In this document: positions 42,600 to 53,103 of the stretch, piece by piece | Layout: every line of letters begins with the position of its first letter | Position numbering within the stretch: the stretch's first letter is position 1 | Origin: Elgaria multicarinata webbii | Taxonomy: Eukaryota; Chordata; Lepidosauria; Squamata; Anguidae | Direction of reading: 5' to 3' | Length of the DNA: 64,000 nt | Assembly: GCF_023053635.1 (NCBI RefSeq) | Contig: NC_086175.1 | Location: 22,732,740 to 22,796,739, forward strand | Made by a program: the position numbers and the translations under genes | Notes under the pieces: model-generated | Databases searched by the model: none | Told to the model about the DNA's origin: nothing | What the model saw: only the letters and a program-made list of their open reading frames with translations

Positions 42600-43090
42600 A
42601 CAAAAATATCTAGTTGAACTGCACAATTTCGGTGCTCTCTTTAGGGCTGTTTGGGGGCTTCAGCTGATGTAAAATGCTGTGGCCCACCCTCTGATGGCAT
42701 TGGGTAGTTGGGAGCACATGACATCAGTACTCCTGTGTCTGCACTGTCTTGCTACTGGCTTCCAAGCTCAATTCAAGGCGCTAGATTTGACCAACAAAGC
42801 CTTCAATGGGTTGGGCCCAGCACACGTGTGAGATGGCCTCCCACCTTATTTATTTATTTATTACATTTATAGACCGCCCCATAGCTGAAGCTCTCTGGGC
42901 GGTTTACAAAAGTTATGTTCCACCCCAGTCATTAAGAATGACTGGGAATGCTGCCTTAGGTATACCATCTGTGTGCTACTTCAAGCCCACAAGGGTGTGC
43001 AGAAAAACATTCTCAATGGGTGACCTTCATCTTTCAAATTGTCTCCCACTACACACCACAGTCCAAGCCCATGTGTTCTTTGGGAGTGAG
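42600..43090 (+). mobile_element. Old L2 LINE fragment, interrupted
   Basis: A conceptual reading shows decayed L2 reverse transcriptase C-terminal phrases (AVAHPLMALGSWEHMTSVLL; LCLHCLATGFQAQFKALDL; KAFNGLGPAH). A minus-strand L2 tail lies in the middle at 42845-42914. Sequence after it still resembles the ORF2 end. Much older than the copy at 60996. Confidence 0.6.
42845..42914 (-). mobile_element. L2 tail inserted within older L2
   Basis: TTATTTATTTATTTATTACA, then GACCGCCCCATAGCTGAAG and CTCTCTGGGCGGTTTACAAA. Minus-strand copy of the common tail. Confidence 0.7.
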
Positions 43091-43197
43091 ATATTATTTT
43101 ATGTAAGCTAGCTTGTGATAGGGTACAATAATTAGAATATTGTTGCCATCCGCATGCCCTTGGAAAGGGATGGGCTATGAGAACAAAGAGGTCCAAG

Positions 43198-43258
43198 TTC
43201 CTGCACTGAATCGGGGGTTCGACTAGATGAACTCCAAGATACAAACTATGATCCTATA
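43198..43258 (+). mobile_element. CR1 3' end remnant
   Basis: TTCCTGCACTGAATCGGGGG and TTCGACTAGATGAACTCC correspond to the CR1 3' end (cf. CTGCATTGAGCAGGGGGTTG, GGACTCGATGGCC), ending ACTATGATCCTATA. Confidence 0.6.
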
Positions 43259-43970
43259 AATTCCCAAATGGGCACAATTGCATAAGATGTTGCTTGTATT
43301 TACTCTGGTTCTTACATTTGTTCTGTCTGAAGTATGAAGAAAATTAAAAATAGATGACACAGGAGATGCTGGGGGGGAGGAATTGTAACCAAAAAAATGG
43401 TGTACTTTGATGTTTGGCTGCACGCATCCTCTTTATTTAATCTTGTTTTGATGTAAATTTTACTGCTATTTTTAATAAGGTTTGATGGAGCCTGTTTCTT
43501 TGACATTTCTCTCCAGTCAAATGATACGAACATCTTCTTTAATGCCCTTTTCTTCTCATCAAACAGCTTCACCTAATGCTGTGTTTCTGTCCATATTTTC
43601 AAGCGTTGCATCCTTTTTCCTGCAGCGACTGAATCTTCCCAAAGGACAAATGGATTTTAATTCCCACCACACACACACATACACACACACAACTTATTGC
43701 CTAGAACAGATATCTGAGAAACACACACACACACACAGAGTCCTATAATCCTTATAATCTATAATCTATAATCCTTTACTACCCACACGTTTCTCTTTTT
43801 GAAAGGCAAGCTGCTAATTAGAATGCAGATTACTATACTTGGAATTTACAGTAGCAGAATGTCAATGTAACACCAACTCTTAGCTGAAATATGAAACCAA
43901 CCTTCCCTCAAGAACTTCTCTATATGGGATAATTTCCTAATCCTTCCATAAATCCTCCCTGCCTGCTGCT
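43259..43970. other. No gene; (CA)n tracts
   Basis: (CA)n-rich tracts at about 43666-43691 and 43720-43737. No coding signal. Confidence 0.5.
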
Positions 43971-44047
43971 GGGCCACAATCCAACACAGTGTTAGGCACG
44001 CAATCAATGGATTTAAACACGTCTAACACTGTGCTGGATTGTGGCCC
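43971..44047. mobile_element. Very short palindromic MITE (77 bp)
   Basis: GGGCCACAATCCAACACAGT pairs with the right arm ACTGTGCTGGATTGTGGCCC; the inner arms GTTAG and CTAAC continue the pairing. Confidence 0.7.
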
Positions 44048-44329
44048 TAGAAAACTTCTCCTTACATATGCAGGGATTCAAGGGGCTTTCTTATTTTAAT
44101 GAGAAATCATATCCTTTTGTATTAGTATTTATTACAAAGTGCCTTTTATACAGAATTGGCCTTTAAAAGGGGCTTTACGAACCTTTGTGGCAAAATGCAC
44201 AAAATACATTACTGCACTTGAAGGCGGGGTGAAAGAATTTCTAAGGGGGAAATGACAATTAGAGAACAATTCTATGCCCCCTAGACAGTGTCGGTGTGTG
44301 TGTGTGTATGGTTTTTTTGAATTCCTGCA

Positions 44330-44640
44330 TCCAATGCAGGAGAGAGCACTCTGACCTCAGACCCAGGAGTCCAATCTCCCCTGCGCCCTTTCAACCGGCA
44401 CAGAGAGAACCACGCGGTCTGCTGCTACAAGCTTGCAAATGTGTGTTCAGAGAGGAGAGGAAAGGGGCATGCCGGTGGGTGGGGAAAGGATCGCTTACGC
44501 TATAGCTTCAGGATTTCCCAGCCTCCTTTCCTCCCCGACACCTCAGCTAGATGGCCGAAAATGCCCATCTTGTTAAATTGCAGAGCAGGAGGGGCAGTGC
44601 GCCTCCCATTCTGCTTTGGGTCCTCATAAGCCTCTGATTT
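44330..44640 (-). repeat. Unclassified GC-rich repeat, copy 2
   Basis: Reverse complement of the family at 10540-10830: CCCCGACACCTCAGCTAGATGG and AAAATGCCC on this strand. Both copies are about 300 bp. Confidence 0.55.
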
Positions 44641-44670
44641 CATATTTCAGCTACGAGTTGGTGTTACATT

Positions 44671-45250
44671 GAGGGCTTGTCTATACGGCTTCTTTACCCT
44701 GACATAAATGCATAGATTTGTGTTTAAGGACATATGACGCAGCCTCCCATTTGCCGCAGCACCAGGTTTTTAACGCGATAATGCGCATATTTGTAGTTGC
44801 GATTTACCGGGACTTTTGGATCAACGTCTGAGTTTGCACCGCATTAGAGTTATGTGTCCTTGGGGGAGTTAAATCACATTTTGACATGTGGGCATAACTT
44901 TGAGGGCAGGACAAAGTGATTGGCTGATTTCCCGCCTTCCCTCCTATCACGTCCTCCGGCTGCCTCATTCCTACCCACCGTTTTCATGTTGATGGAGCTT
45001 TAAAATTTAAAAAAAGAGGGGGGAACAGGCAACGAGAGAGAGGAGACGTGTTCAGTTCCCCTCTAGCATCCCTCTGCTGCCTTGTTCCTTTCCGCCCTCG
45101 GTTTTCCTCTTCTATGAATCTGCGGAGCTCCGCATATAAAATTTATAGCTGTCGCTGCTGCAGTGTGATGCTCTTTGCGTAGATTCGAATCTACGAAAAT
45201 GCAGGTTTATCTTCAATGAGGAGCAATCCCGTTGTTGTATAGATGGGGGC
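44671..45250 (-). mobile_element. Non-autonomous DNA element, copy B of the 21771 family
   Basis: Left CTTGTCTATACGGCTTCTTTAC and right GTTGTTGTATAGATGGGGGC. ACATT occurs on both sides (44666-44670 and 45253-45257), a possible 5 bp duplication. The terminal parts match 21771-22685 in reverse. The central tandem unit is present once or twice only. Confidence 0.65.
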
Positions 45251-45492
45251 TGACATTTTGCTACTGTAAATTCCAAGACTGGATCCAACAGGATCATTCC
45301 ACAAGGAAACCTTCCAGGGCCTGGGCTACCTCAGGGCCTCCACACTAGGCTTGCAACTGTTCATAAGTGTTATCAGCTCTTCATACTAGACCAGTGATGT
45401 GTCTTCTCCTACAGAGGACAATCCTCTGTTTGAAGGCCTCCTCTATTTGAAACCTCCCTGCCCCCACATTTAATTCCAGTTTAAAGACAAAG

Positions 45493-46432
45493 TGGGAATC
45501 TACACTGGTGTTATTCTAATGTTTTGCATGGGTTACTATGACGCACAGCGTCACGTGACCCTGGGTCTCCAACGTTGTAAATGAGTCGTACTTACAGGTT
45601 CTATTTCTTAGTTCCAGCGTGGCTACAGATCCATGAGCCTCGTTCTAACGGTAATTTTCCTCTCCCAACCCAGAGCTGCTGGGTTTGCTCCGCCCACTTC
45701 CTGTTCTCCTTCCTTCGCCCCGTTTGCTATCTTATCTGCTACAGCAGATAAATCACACCAGCGTTATACTGTGCAATCACTGACAATTGCATGCAAAGGA
45801 CTCAGAAGCTTTCCACCTTAGAATCTGCTTTTATTGTGAAGTACTCCCATGCATCCTGCCTTAAAATTTGAATCAAATTGGGTCATCGGTTGATATTTTA
45901 TGATTTTTAAAAAACATTTCCCCCCCTCTTTGCAAAGGAGCTGAGGAGCGCTCAAAGGATCGCTGTAGCTCCGTGCAGGAAAATTAACAAGGGTCTCTTG
46001 GTCCCAGTCCAAAACTCAGGACCAGTGGGGCTTAAATGCAGCTGCTGCTAAAACTTTTCAATTTGGTCTCCCATCTAATCCCTGACCAGACCCAACCCTG
46101 CTTAGCTTAAGCAAAGTGGCTGGCTCCTATGCGTTCAGACAATTCCCTGGGACATGTAATAAGATGTTTTGGGAGGGGGTTTGTGTGTGCTTCTGACTAT
46201 TGCCCTGCACTGCTGGCTAGGAATGAGGCAGGCAGTGGGCGGAGCAAACCTAGCAGCTCTGCTATGCTCAGAGTAGAGGGAGAACAACAGAAAGGATTTA
46301 ACAATGTGCCCTGCAGTAACGTTACAGCTAAACGTAAGTAACGCTAGTGTGCCCCGTGATACAGAGAACCGATACAGAGAACCACGTTAGAAAGGGACAC
46401 TAGCAACGTTATAAGACTAGTGTAGATCTGGC
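45493..46432. mobile_element. DNA element with ATCTACAC ends, CAAAG flanks
   Basis: Left TGGGAATCTACACTGGTGTT and right AACGTTATAAGACTAGTGTAGATCTGGC are inverted. CAAAG flanks both sides (45488-45492 and 46433-46437). About 940 bp. The interior shows repeated GACGCACAGCGTCACG-type and CTGCTACAGCAG palindromes. It shares ATCTACACTRGT ends with 1068-1638, though the flanking pentamer is not CCWGG. Confidence 0.5.
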
Positions 46433-46437
46433 CAAAG

Positions 46438-48163
46438 AACTGTTTTCCCATCCAGAGCACAGAGGAAGAGATCGGATGGCGGCTCTTGCTCCCTGCCCCA
46501 GGAAAGTTTTTCTTACAAGGTCGCAACTGCAACCTCACAAGAGAAGTTGGAGAGGTAGAAAAGGGGGGGGGCGTGCTGGTGGGTAGGTGGGGAGAGGCCA
46601 GGTCGCCCAGGATTCATGAGGATGGCTACGATTTAATGATCAGTACTTTTTGGTCTTAATAATGTGCTGGTTAACAATATTCTAATTGGCTGTTGTAATG
46701 TGATTTGCTTGCTGCATCCTAGTCCACTGTTTCATTTCCAAGACATGGTAATGTATTACATGAAAAGGCTTATCCATTAGTAACACTAATACTGCATATG
46801 AATATTTAATCCAAAATGCCACCGAATAAAATTGCCATTAAATATTTAAATTAGATTCGCATTCTCATATGTATGCAGATGACTCATTTCCCGTAAAAGG
46901 CACCTCAGTACACTAATATATAACTCAGACCTTGTCAGTATAAATCAGATGCTTAGTACAACTTGCTCTGTCAGTAAATGGATATGAAATGCTTCTTCAA
47001 ATATTAACACTCTGTCAAGGGCTGAGTGCAAGGAAAGGAAAATATTAAGGTAACAAAATGAACAGGCCCAGAGATAGGATTTGACATATATTTGAGGGAC
47101 CACTTTGGTCAGTGCTCCAGGCAGGCCTGCACATAAAATCCACCTGCCATTTATTGCGTCCTACCGATAATGTGCTTGAGGACTTTCCCTTTTTTGCAGT
47201 CACTAGCACAAAAAAAAAACCCACATGTTCGTTAAGCTTTAATTAGGTTGCAAAAACATGACTTGTGGGCTAAGTTGAGCTTGCTAGGTCAAAAGTTGTG
47301 CAAGAAGGAGAAAGGAACAAGGCCAAACCCTCTGTCCTGTTTGAGTTTGCCTTCCGTCCGCATCCCCTTCCTCAATAAAACTCCATCCACAACTAAAACG
47401 TTGCCCCAGTGACTGGAATTGAGTCAGAACACAAAGAGATACAAGGGTTGTCAGAAACCTCCCTCCACTCCCGATGAAGTAAGCACTGAAAGGCGCAGAC
47501 GGCAAGACAAAGATGTGGGGAGTAGCAGCATACCGCCTAACATCTCATACATATTAGGGAGACCCAGGACCAGGATTGAAAAGAGGCAGGGTTGGGCACC
47601 TACCAAGCCCCCACACCCCAGCAGGGGCCCACTGACAAGAGCCCCTTGACACTGCCCCTGCTCTTCACCATGGCAACCTTCTTACTCTGGCTCAAACATG
47701 GGTGGTGGTGAGAAGAGGAGAAGCACTGGCACCCTGCCTGCCAAGCAAGCAAATGGTAGCTATGATAAGGAAGAGGAGGAGGAATGATAAGAAGCTGGGG
47801 ACAATGACAAGGGAGGCTCCCTGAGGGGGTGTATTGAAGGTATCTTGCCCAAGGACCCTCTTTCTAGCGCTTTTAATCTCATGTGAAGGATCATCTATCC
47901 CCACTCAAGCCCTTCTTCAATTTTCTTTACTCTGCAATAGCTGTTCTGCAGTGATTGAAAAGCAAAGAGATGTTTGTTCTTTCCGGTAAAAGACATACAA
48001 GCAACGTCTCTTTTCGCCTCAGTCTGTGTCTCCATCACACAGACACGGAGGAGATTTAACTTCTTGAGATCATAGAAAAGAACCTGAAACTTGAAGAATG
48101 GCACTCCAGCAAATTGCACTAATAAAATTTTGGAAATATCTACAAAATCTGCCTGTGAGGCAT
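46438..48163. other. No gene; repeat-poor AT-rich segment 46650-47050
   Basis: The part from about 46650 to 47050 lacks repeats and is rich in homeobox-like TAAT and ATTA motifs (CATATGAATATTTAATCC, GCCATTAAATATTTAAATTAG). That is a common look for conserved non-coding DNA. No coding signal in the rest. Confidence 0.35.
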
Positions 48164-48253
48164 CCTTTCCCAACCTGGTGCCCTCCAGTCGCATTGGACT
48201 ACAACTCCCATCACTCCCCAGCCAGCATAGTCCAACACATCTGGAGGGCACCA
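48164..48253. repeat. Foldback repeat (CCCAACCTGGTGCCCTCCAG family)
   Basis: TCCCAACCTGGTGCCCTCCAG at the left and CTGGAGGGCACC at the right. The core is TTGGACTACAACTCCCATC and GCCAGCATAGTCCAACA. A short but clear copy. Confidence 0.7.
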
Positions 48254-48366
48254 AAAGGCAAAATAAGGACAATCATTTACTAAATAGAAGCACCAGAAAA
48301 CTAGAACTGTTCCTAATAAAGAGGGACAAATGTTGGGACATATAGTGCAATACCTATATAACATAA

Positions 48367-48669
48367 CAAGAAGTTCTTACTCTGGCACTGGATGAAAGTA
48401 GACATCTTATTATGAGGAAAAAGATCCATACCTTCAGATTAAATATTTTAAATAAAATAAATATGGCTCTAGAGTGGATCAAACCCATGGTTGACTCTAG
48501 AAATATAGCCACGCTTGCCCAGTATGTCGAGAAAGGCGATCTCAGAATAGTACTGCTGACACCAAGAAATGGGGAAGATGTTATCTCTGCGGTCAACACA
48601 ATGACAGAAAATCACACTGATGATGGGCTTCATGTAACTGTTTTGTTTGTTCTTGTCACAGACCAGTAA
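48367..48669 (+). other. Exon-like open frame of unknown identity
   Basis: An open frame of 100 codons ends with a stop at 48667-48669. Its balanced, non-repetitive protein-like sequence includes MALEWIKPMVDSRNIATLAQ, GDLRIVLLTPRNGEDVISAV and DGLHVTVLFVLVTDQ. The opposite-strand frame is less protein-like. I do not recognise a family. It may be a decayed retrocopy, an exon of an unplaced gene, or chance. No convincing splice sites or upstream exon were found. Confidence 0.22.
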
Positions 48670-50115
48670 CACCCCGTTCCATGGGTGGAAGGGAAAGCAG
48701 GCAAAAGAGTGTGCCTCACCCTCCTTTTGGGTCTTCTGTTCCTGTAGCATTTTCTGCTGCCACCACAAGGAGTCCCCACCACCTCCGGCAGCCTCCACCA
48801 AACCAGACTTAAAACGTCATGTTTGGTAAGTGTTAGATGGTGCTTGCAGCATAGCCTTTCCAGAATGTTATGAATCCTAGTGGGCTGTCCAATTACTAAA
48901 TTATAGTACTCAAATTTACACATTCTAATCAATGCCATTAAAATGGAGATCTATCATTTTTTTAAATCCTCGAATCTCCACTGTAACCAAAAAGTTTTTT
49001 CCCCCCTAGTGATTCCAAAAGGGAAAACATCAGTTATTACTTGATTCCTCGAATTTCCTAGCAGTGGCAGGTCCTGCTGTCAATTCACTTGTCCAAAGGA
49101 CAGACAGAAATGAGTGCTGTCAGCCCAATACTGCTGTGGAAAGAGTTCCTAGAGCCCAGAGGTATAGTAGCTCCAGGAAAGCATCTGTCATCTACACAGG
49201 AATTGCAATTTGTCAGGAAATGGGTCACAGGGAATCTGCTCTTCTTCTAACTTCTTTGTTGCTTGACTTCTTTTTTCTAGAGCAAGACCTGTAGAGTGGA
49301 TAGCATTTACCAAACTTTGGAAAAACAGCGGTGTCTCATTCTATATTTAGAATCAAATTTCTGCCCAAATCAGATTCCCTATTTCTCTTTCTCCTCAGTG
49401 TCAAATCACCCATAGGACTTTGAAGAACCATTGCAATATGCTATCATAAAAGGCCTATTCCAAAGCTAGGGAATGAATCATCCCAAATGATACTTTTACC
49501 ACAGCATGTCAGGGAAGCATATAATGCCGTTGTGTCCAAGGCACAGTCAAGATCTGGTCCTGGAGATAGATCAATGACCAACTGCTAGCAGATACTACTG
49601 TGAAATGAAAGCATTAATAGCCTGTTTCTATGCCTTGGGCACTCGAAAATACCTGCTAGAGAGAAATGCTTTCATCAGACAAAAAGGTACATCAAACGGA
49701 AAGCCAGTGAATTTGCTTTTCTTGTAACTGGGGGCATTCCTGGAGAGGGGAAACGATCTGTTTTTCATCTTCTAGAAAAGTCATCAGTAGGAAATGATAC
49801 GGCATCCACATACTATCAGTTACCCCACCATCTTGCTTAATGAGCCTGGTGACTGGGCTAACCATTTACGATGCATAGCCGTTTAGCATGGGGGAAACAC
49901 ACACCGGTTCACCCTAGGCAGGAAATTTTCACCTCCACTACATGCCAGCTGCTTGTTGGACTATTTCTAAAATGGCTGATAGGTATACTATTTATATTGT
50001 TACTCTGATCAACGCTGGGAAAAATTTTTTTAGAATATTTTCTGCTTTTTATTCTCCGAGATAGTTAATCTAATTAAGAGATTACCACACACACACACCC
50101 ATAAAGAACTCAGTA
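48670..50115. other. No gene recognised
   Basis: Unique-looking sequence without named repeats. Short frames only. Confidence 0.45.
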
Positions 50116-50222
50116 CAGCAATGTAGTGTAGTGGTTCGAATGCTTGATTTGGACTGTGCAGACCAGGATTCAAATCTCCATTCAGTCATAAAGCTAACTG
50201 ACTCTGCGATCCCTATACAGGT
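50116..50222 (+). mobile_element. Sauria-type SINE, tRNA-like head only
   Basis: AATGTAGTGTAGTGGTTCGA, then GACCAGGATTCAAATCTCC (B-box-like GATTCAAATCTCC) and CATTCAGTCATAAAGC. Lacks the LINE-like tail. Diverged. Confidence 0.65.
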
Positions 50223-51180
50223 CTTCCCAGAAGTAAAGCCCCATTGAGCACAATGGGACCTACTCCCAGGGACGTGAGACTATATACTGAGTTGGGGGCA
50301 AGGGATTCAGTACTGGTGTCTTGACAATGCTAAAGAATATTCTGGCTTCCGTGGGAGTGGGTGCTTTTTCTGGATGGAAAAGAGATGGCAGAGAGAAGAA
50401 CATAGCTTTTAAAACAATAACGCCGAGCGGTGCTATTGCTTTTCCCCAAAGTGATTTATGTGCATTATCTCAGTAATCATTCCAACAACTTTGTTACTTT
50501 TCTTCCATCACTGTGAAATTTCAGCCACCATGATATCACATCCATAAACGACTAAGTAATCTTCCTTCCTCAAATCTGTCTTGGAGTTTCTGGCCCTCCC
50601 AGAACCTTTAGTGGCTCACTATTATTACAGAGGAACGTCAGATGTGCTGGCTCTCTGACGAGTGTTTTGTGTGCTGTGGATTTAATTGGCATTATCCTGG
50701 CACCTTGGCTCAAGAAGCTATTTTAGCTCTGGAAGGCAAAACCTGAAAACCTGCCAGGTACACTACTATGGCTCTGGATCTGCCAGAGAGAGGCACAAGA
50801 GCCATAGAATATATGTGCTTCCTGCTTGATTAGATTAAGGGGAGTCATTCCCTATAACCAGATGCTTGCCTGTTGCCAAGCCAGCCACCCAACCTACTAA
50901 CCCATGAGGGCACCTTTGAACTGGCCTATCAAAAACCCTGCCTGGTGAGGAAAGTCGGCCAATCCTGAAGCGTGTCCACCTCCAAGTCAGACCAGCTTGA
51001 TCAAGCACTACCTGAGTACACCCAATGACACCATTTGTTTTGAATATTGTACTGCACTACTCTGCATTGCTAGCTAGATATAAATTAATGAAGGGGCAAC
51101 CTCTCTGAGCTTTCTGTTCATTTCCCAGAACCAAAATACTGTCCCCTTTGTTCCGTTCTGAGTCTAGCCTCCAAGTCGGG
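50223..51180. other. No gene recognised
   Basis: Remnant of the CCATTGAGCACAATGGGACC motif at about 50230-50265. No coding signal. Confidence 0.45.
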
Positions 51181-51299
51181 TGGGCAACTTGTGGCCCTCC
51201 AGATGTTTGGGCCTACAATTCCATACCCAGCATAGCCAATGGTGAGGGATGATGGGAGTTGTAGGCCAAAACATCTGGAGTGCCACAAACTGCCCACCC
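51181..51299. repeat. Foldback repeat (GGCCCTCCAGATGTTTGG family)
   Basis: TGGGCAACTTGTGGCCCTCC pairs with the right end CACAAACTGCCCACCC. The arms include CAGATGTTTGGGCCTACAA and TTGTAGGCCAAAACATCTGG. The best preserved copy of this family in the window. Confidence 0.75.
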
Positions 51300-52080
51300 C
51301 TGCTCTAAGCCATTGAGCTGTTTGTGCCCTTTGTTTTAAACCCTATAACTGCCTTGGAGTTCAGGCAGCCAATGGTTGGACAATCTGCTTGGACATTCCT
51401 CATACTGATGTGTTTCCAGTCTGAGAATAACTCTAGGTCCAGTTGGCTTTAACATAGTTCTTCAGCAGCTGAAGCATTCAATCCGGCATATTTTCACCAA
51501 CCTTTTAATAGATAGAATGGTCTGGCAGATTGCAAAAAGTCCCAAAGCAGATTTATGGAGTATAGCTGGAATTGAGGTTGATTTACCTAGCTGAATGATG
51601 GAGTTGGGATCTACTTTCCCATTTCATGCAAATGTGAAGTTTTATGCTGTGCTATATTTTAGCAGGTGGGGGAGACATTTTATACTAAATAATGTCTGTC
51701 ACTTTAAAGTTACAAGAAAATCCTCACTTGTATACATTTACTTTCATACCACAATTATGTCAGCTGGGGGCTATCCATACATCTCCTATACATCACTGGC
51801 TGCGCAGTGGTGCTGGGTCAGTTAGACGATGCAGCCACCGACTCGCAGGTGCTGTGGGACTTTTGCGCAAAGCTGCATGGTAAAAAGTCGGGAACTTACC
51901 CTGACTTTTTTCTTCAAAGCGAGGTCACCACGGCCCTTCTGCCATGTGACCCTCCTCTGGAGTTGAGCTGGGGGTAGATGGAAACCCCTGATTGGTTGCC
52001 AGAAGCTGAGCAGAGGGCAAGGTTGTGTTAATTAACTTCTCTGATGCTGCGTTAATTCACCCCAATTTATATCTGAGACA
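51300..52080. other. No gene; possible diverged DNA-element sequence 51765-52080
   Basis: GC-moderate stretch with CpG-rich blocks (GCTGCGCAGTGGTGCTGGG, GACTTTTGCGCAAAGC) resembling the bodies of non-autonomous DNA elements, but no ends identified. Confidence 0.3.
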
Positions 52081-52351
52081 GCACATTTGTGGAGGGAGTT
52101 TTATTATCCTTTACTTTGTTGATGCTACACAGCTGTGCACCTCCAGTTTATAAAAATAGAGATCTGCTGCATTTCCGGACAGTTTGCTCTAATGGGCTGA
52201 AACTGGGACGGGTGTTCTCTCATAGGGACAGCAGCACCCCCTCATTTTGCCCCATTCCAGTGAATGCAGCAGATCTCTATTTTTTATAAACTGGAGATGC
52301 ACAGCTGTGCATCAGCAAAGTAAAGAATAAAATCTCCCACCACAAATGTGC
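52081..52351. mobile_element. Palindromic MITE with about 90 bp arms
   Basis: GCACATTTGTGGAGGGAG pairs with CTCCCACCACAAATGTGC. TTACTTTGTTGATGC pairs with GCATCAGCAAAGTAA. CAGTTTATAAAAATAGAGATC pairs with GATCTCTATTTTTTATAAACTG. GCTGCATT pairs with AATGCAGC. The loop is about 52174-52259. No target duplication found. Confidence 0.8.
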
Positions 52352-52606
52352 AGATCCTCCCTTCAGTTCCTGCCCTGGATCATTTGGGATTTTTGCTACT
52401 TCTCAGAACAGTGGGCATAATGGGGGGGGGGGGAGCTATTACTCTTCCTCCACCCCCACCCCCACCCCAGTATGTTTTTCCCAGCACTGAAAATTCAGGT
52501 TTTAGGGACAGCTAGTTTTGCCACATAACACTGAGGGAACAGTGCCAATTTCCTCATACTGCGGAGAATAAGAACAAGGCGCGTTCTCGTCAAGATGAAG
52601 CCCAAA

Positions 52607-53098
52607 GGCATGTCTACACTGGGCACGGAAGGGGGGAGGATTTCACGATATAGTGATTGTGAGATCCTCCCCCTCAGTCCACACGTGGCGCGCAACATCA
52701 AAGGAGGAAGGAGGTCGTTGTGCACGCCATTTTGGTTTTTTTATTAAAGATGAGCGCACAAGCGCTCCAATGATAAAGGTAAGGTGTTGTTTTTTTGTGT
52801 GTTTTTTTAAAAGATCCCACTCCTCCCTCCCCCCCGATGGGCATGGAGCTCCTGAAGAGCTCTGTGCCCCATTCCTGGTTCTTCACGTTTACTCACCAGG
52901 AGCCGGGACAAAATCGGGACGGCCGCCCAGATGTCCCACGGTCTCAGGATGATCCCGAGACCACGGAAAAAGTCAGGATTAAAGCTGTCCCAGTTATCCC
53001 GGGGAAAGGAAGGGATCCTGGGGTCCCCTGTGCGTCATGTGGATGCACAGAGACGAACTCGGGGCGATCCCTGGGATAAGCCTTTGTGTAGACATGCC
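52607..53098. mobile_element. DNA element GGCATGTCTACAC, CAAA duplication
   Basis: GGCATGTCTACAC at the left and GTGTAGACATGCC at the right are perfect 13 bp TIRs. CAAA flanks both sides (52603-52606, 53099-53102). It has the family core (CCTGTGCGTCATGTGGATGCACAG) seen in the GGCC-ended elements at 15454 and 31543. Interior without transposase. Confidence 0.7.
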
Positions 53099-53103
53099 CA
53101 AAG

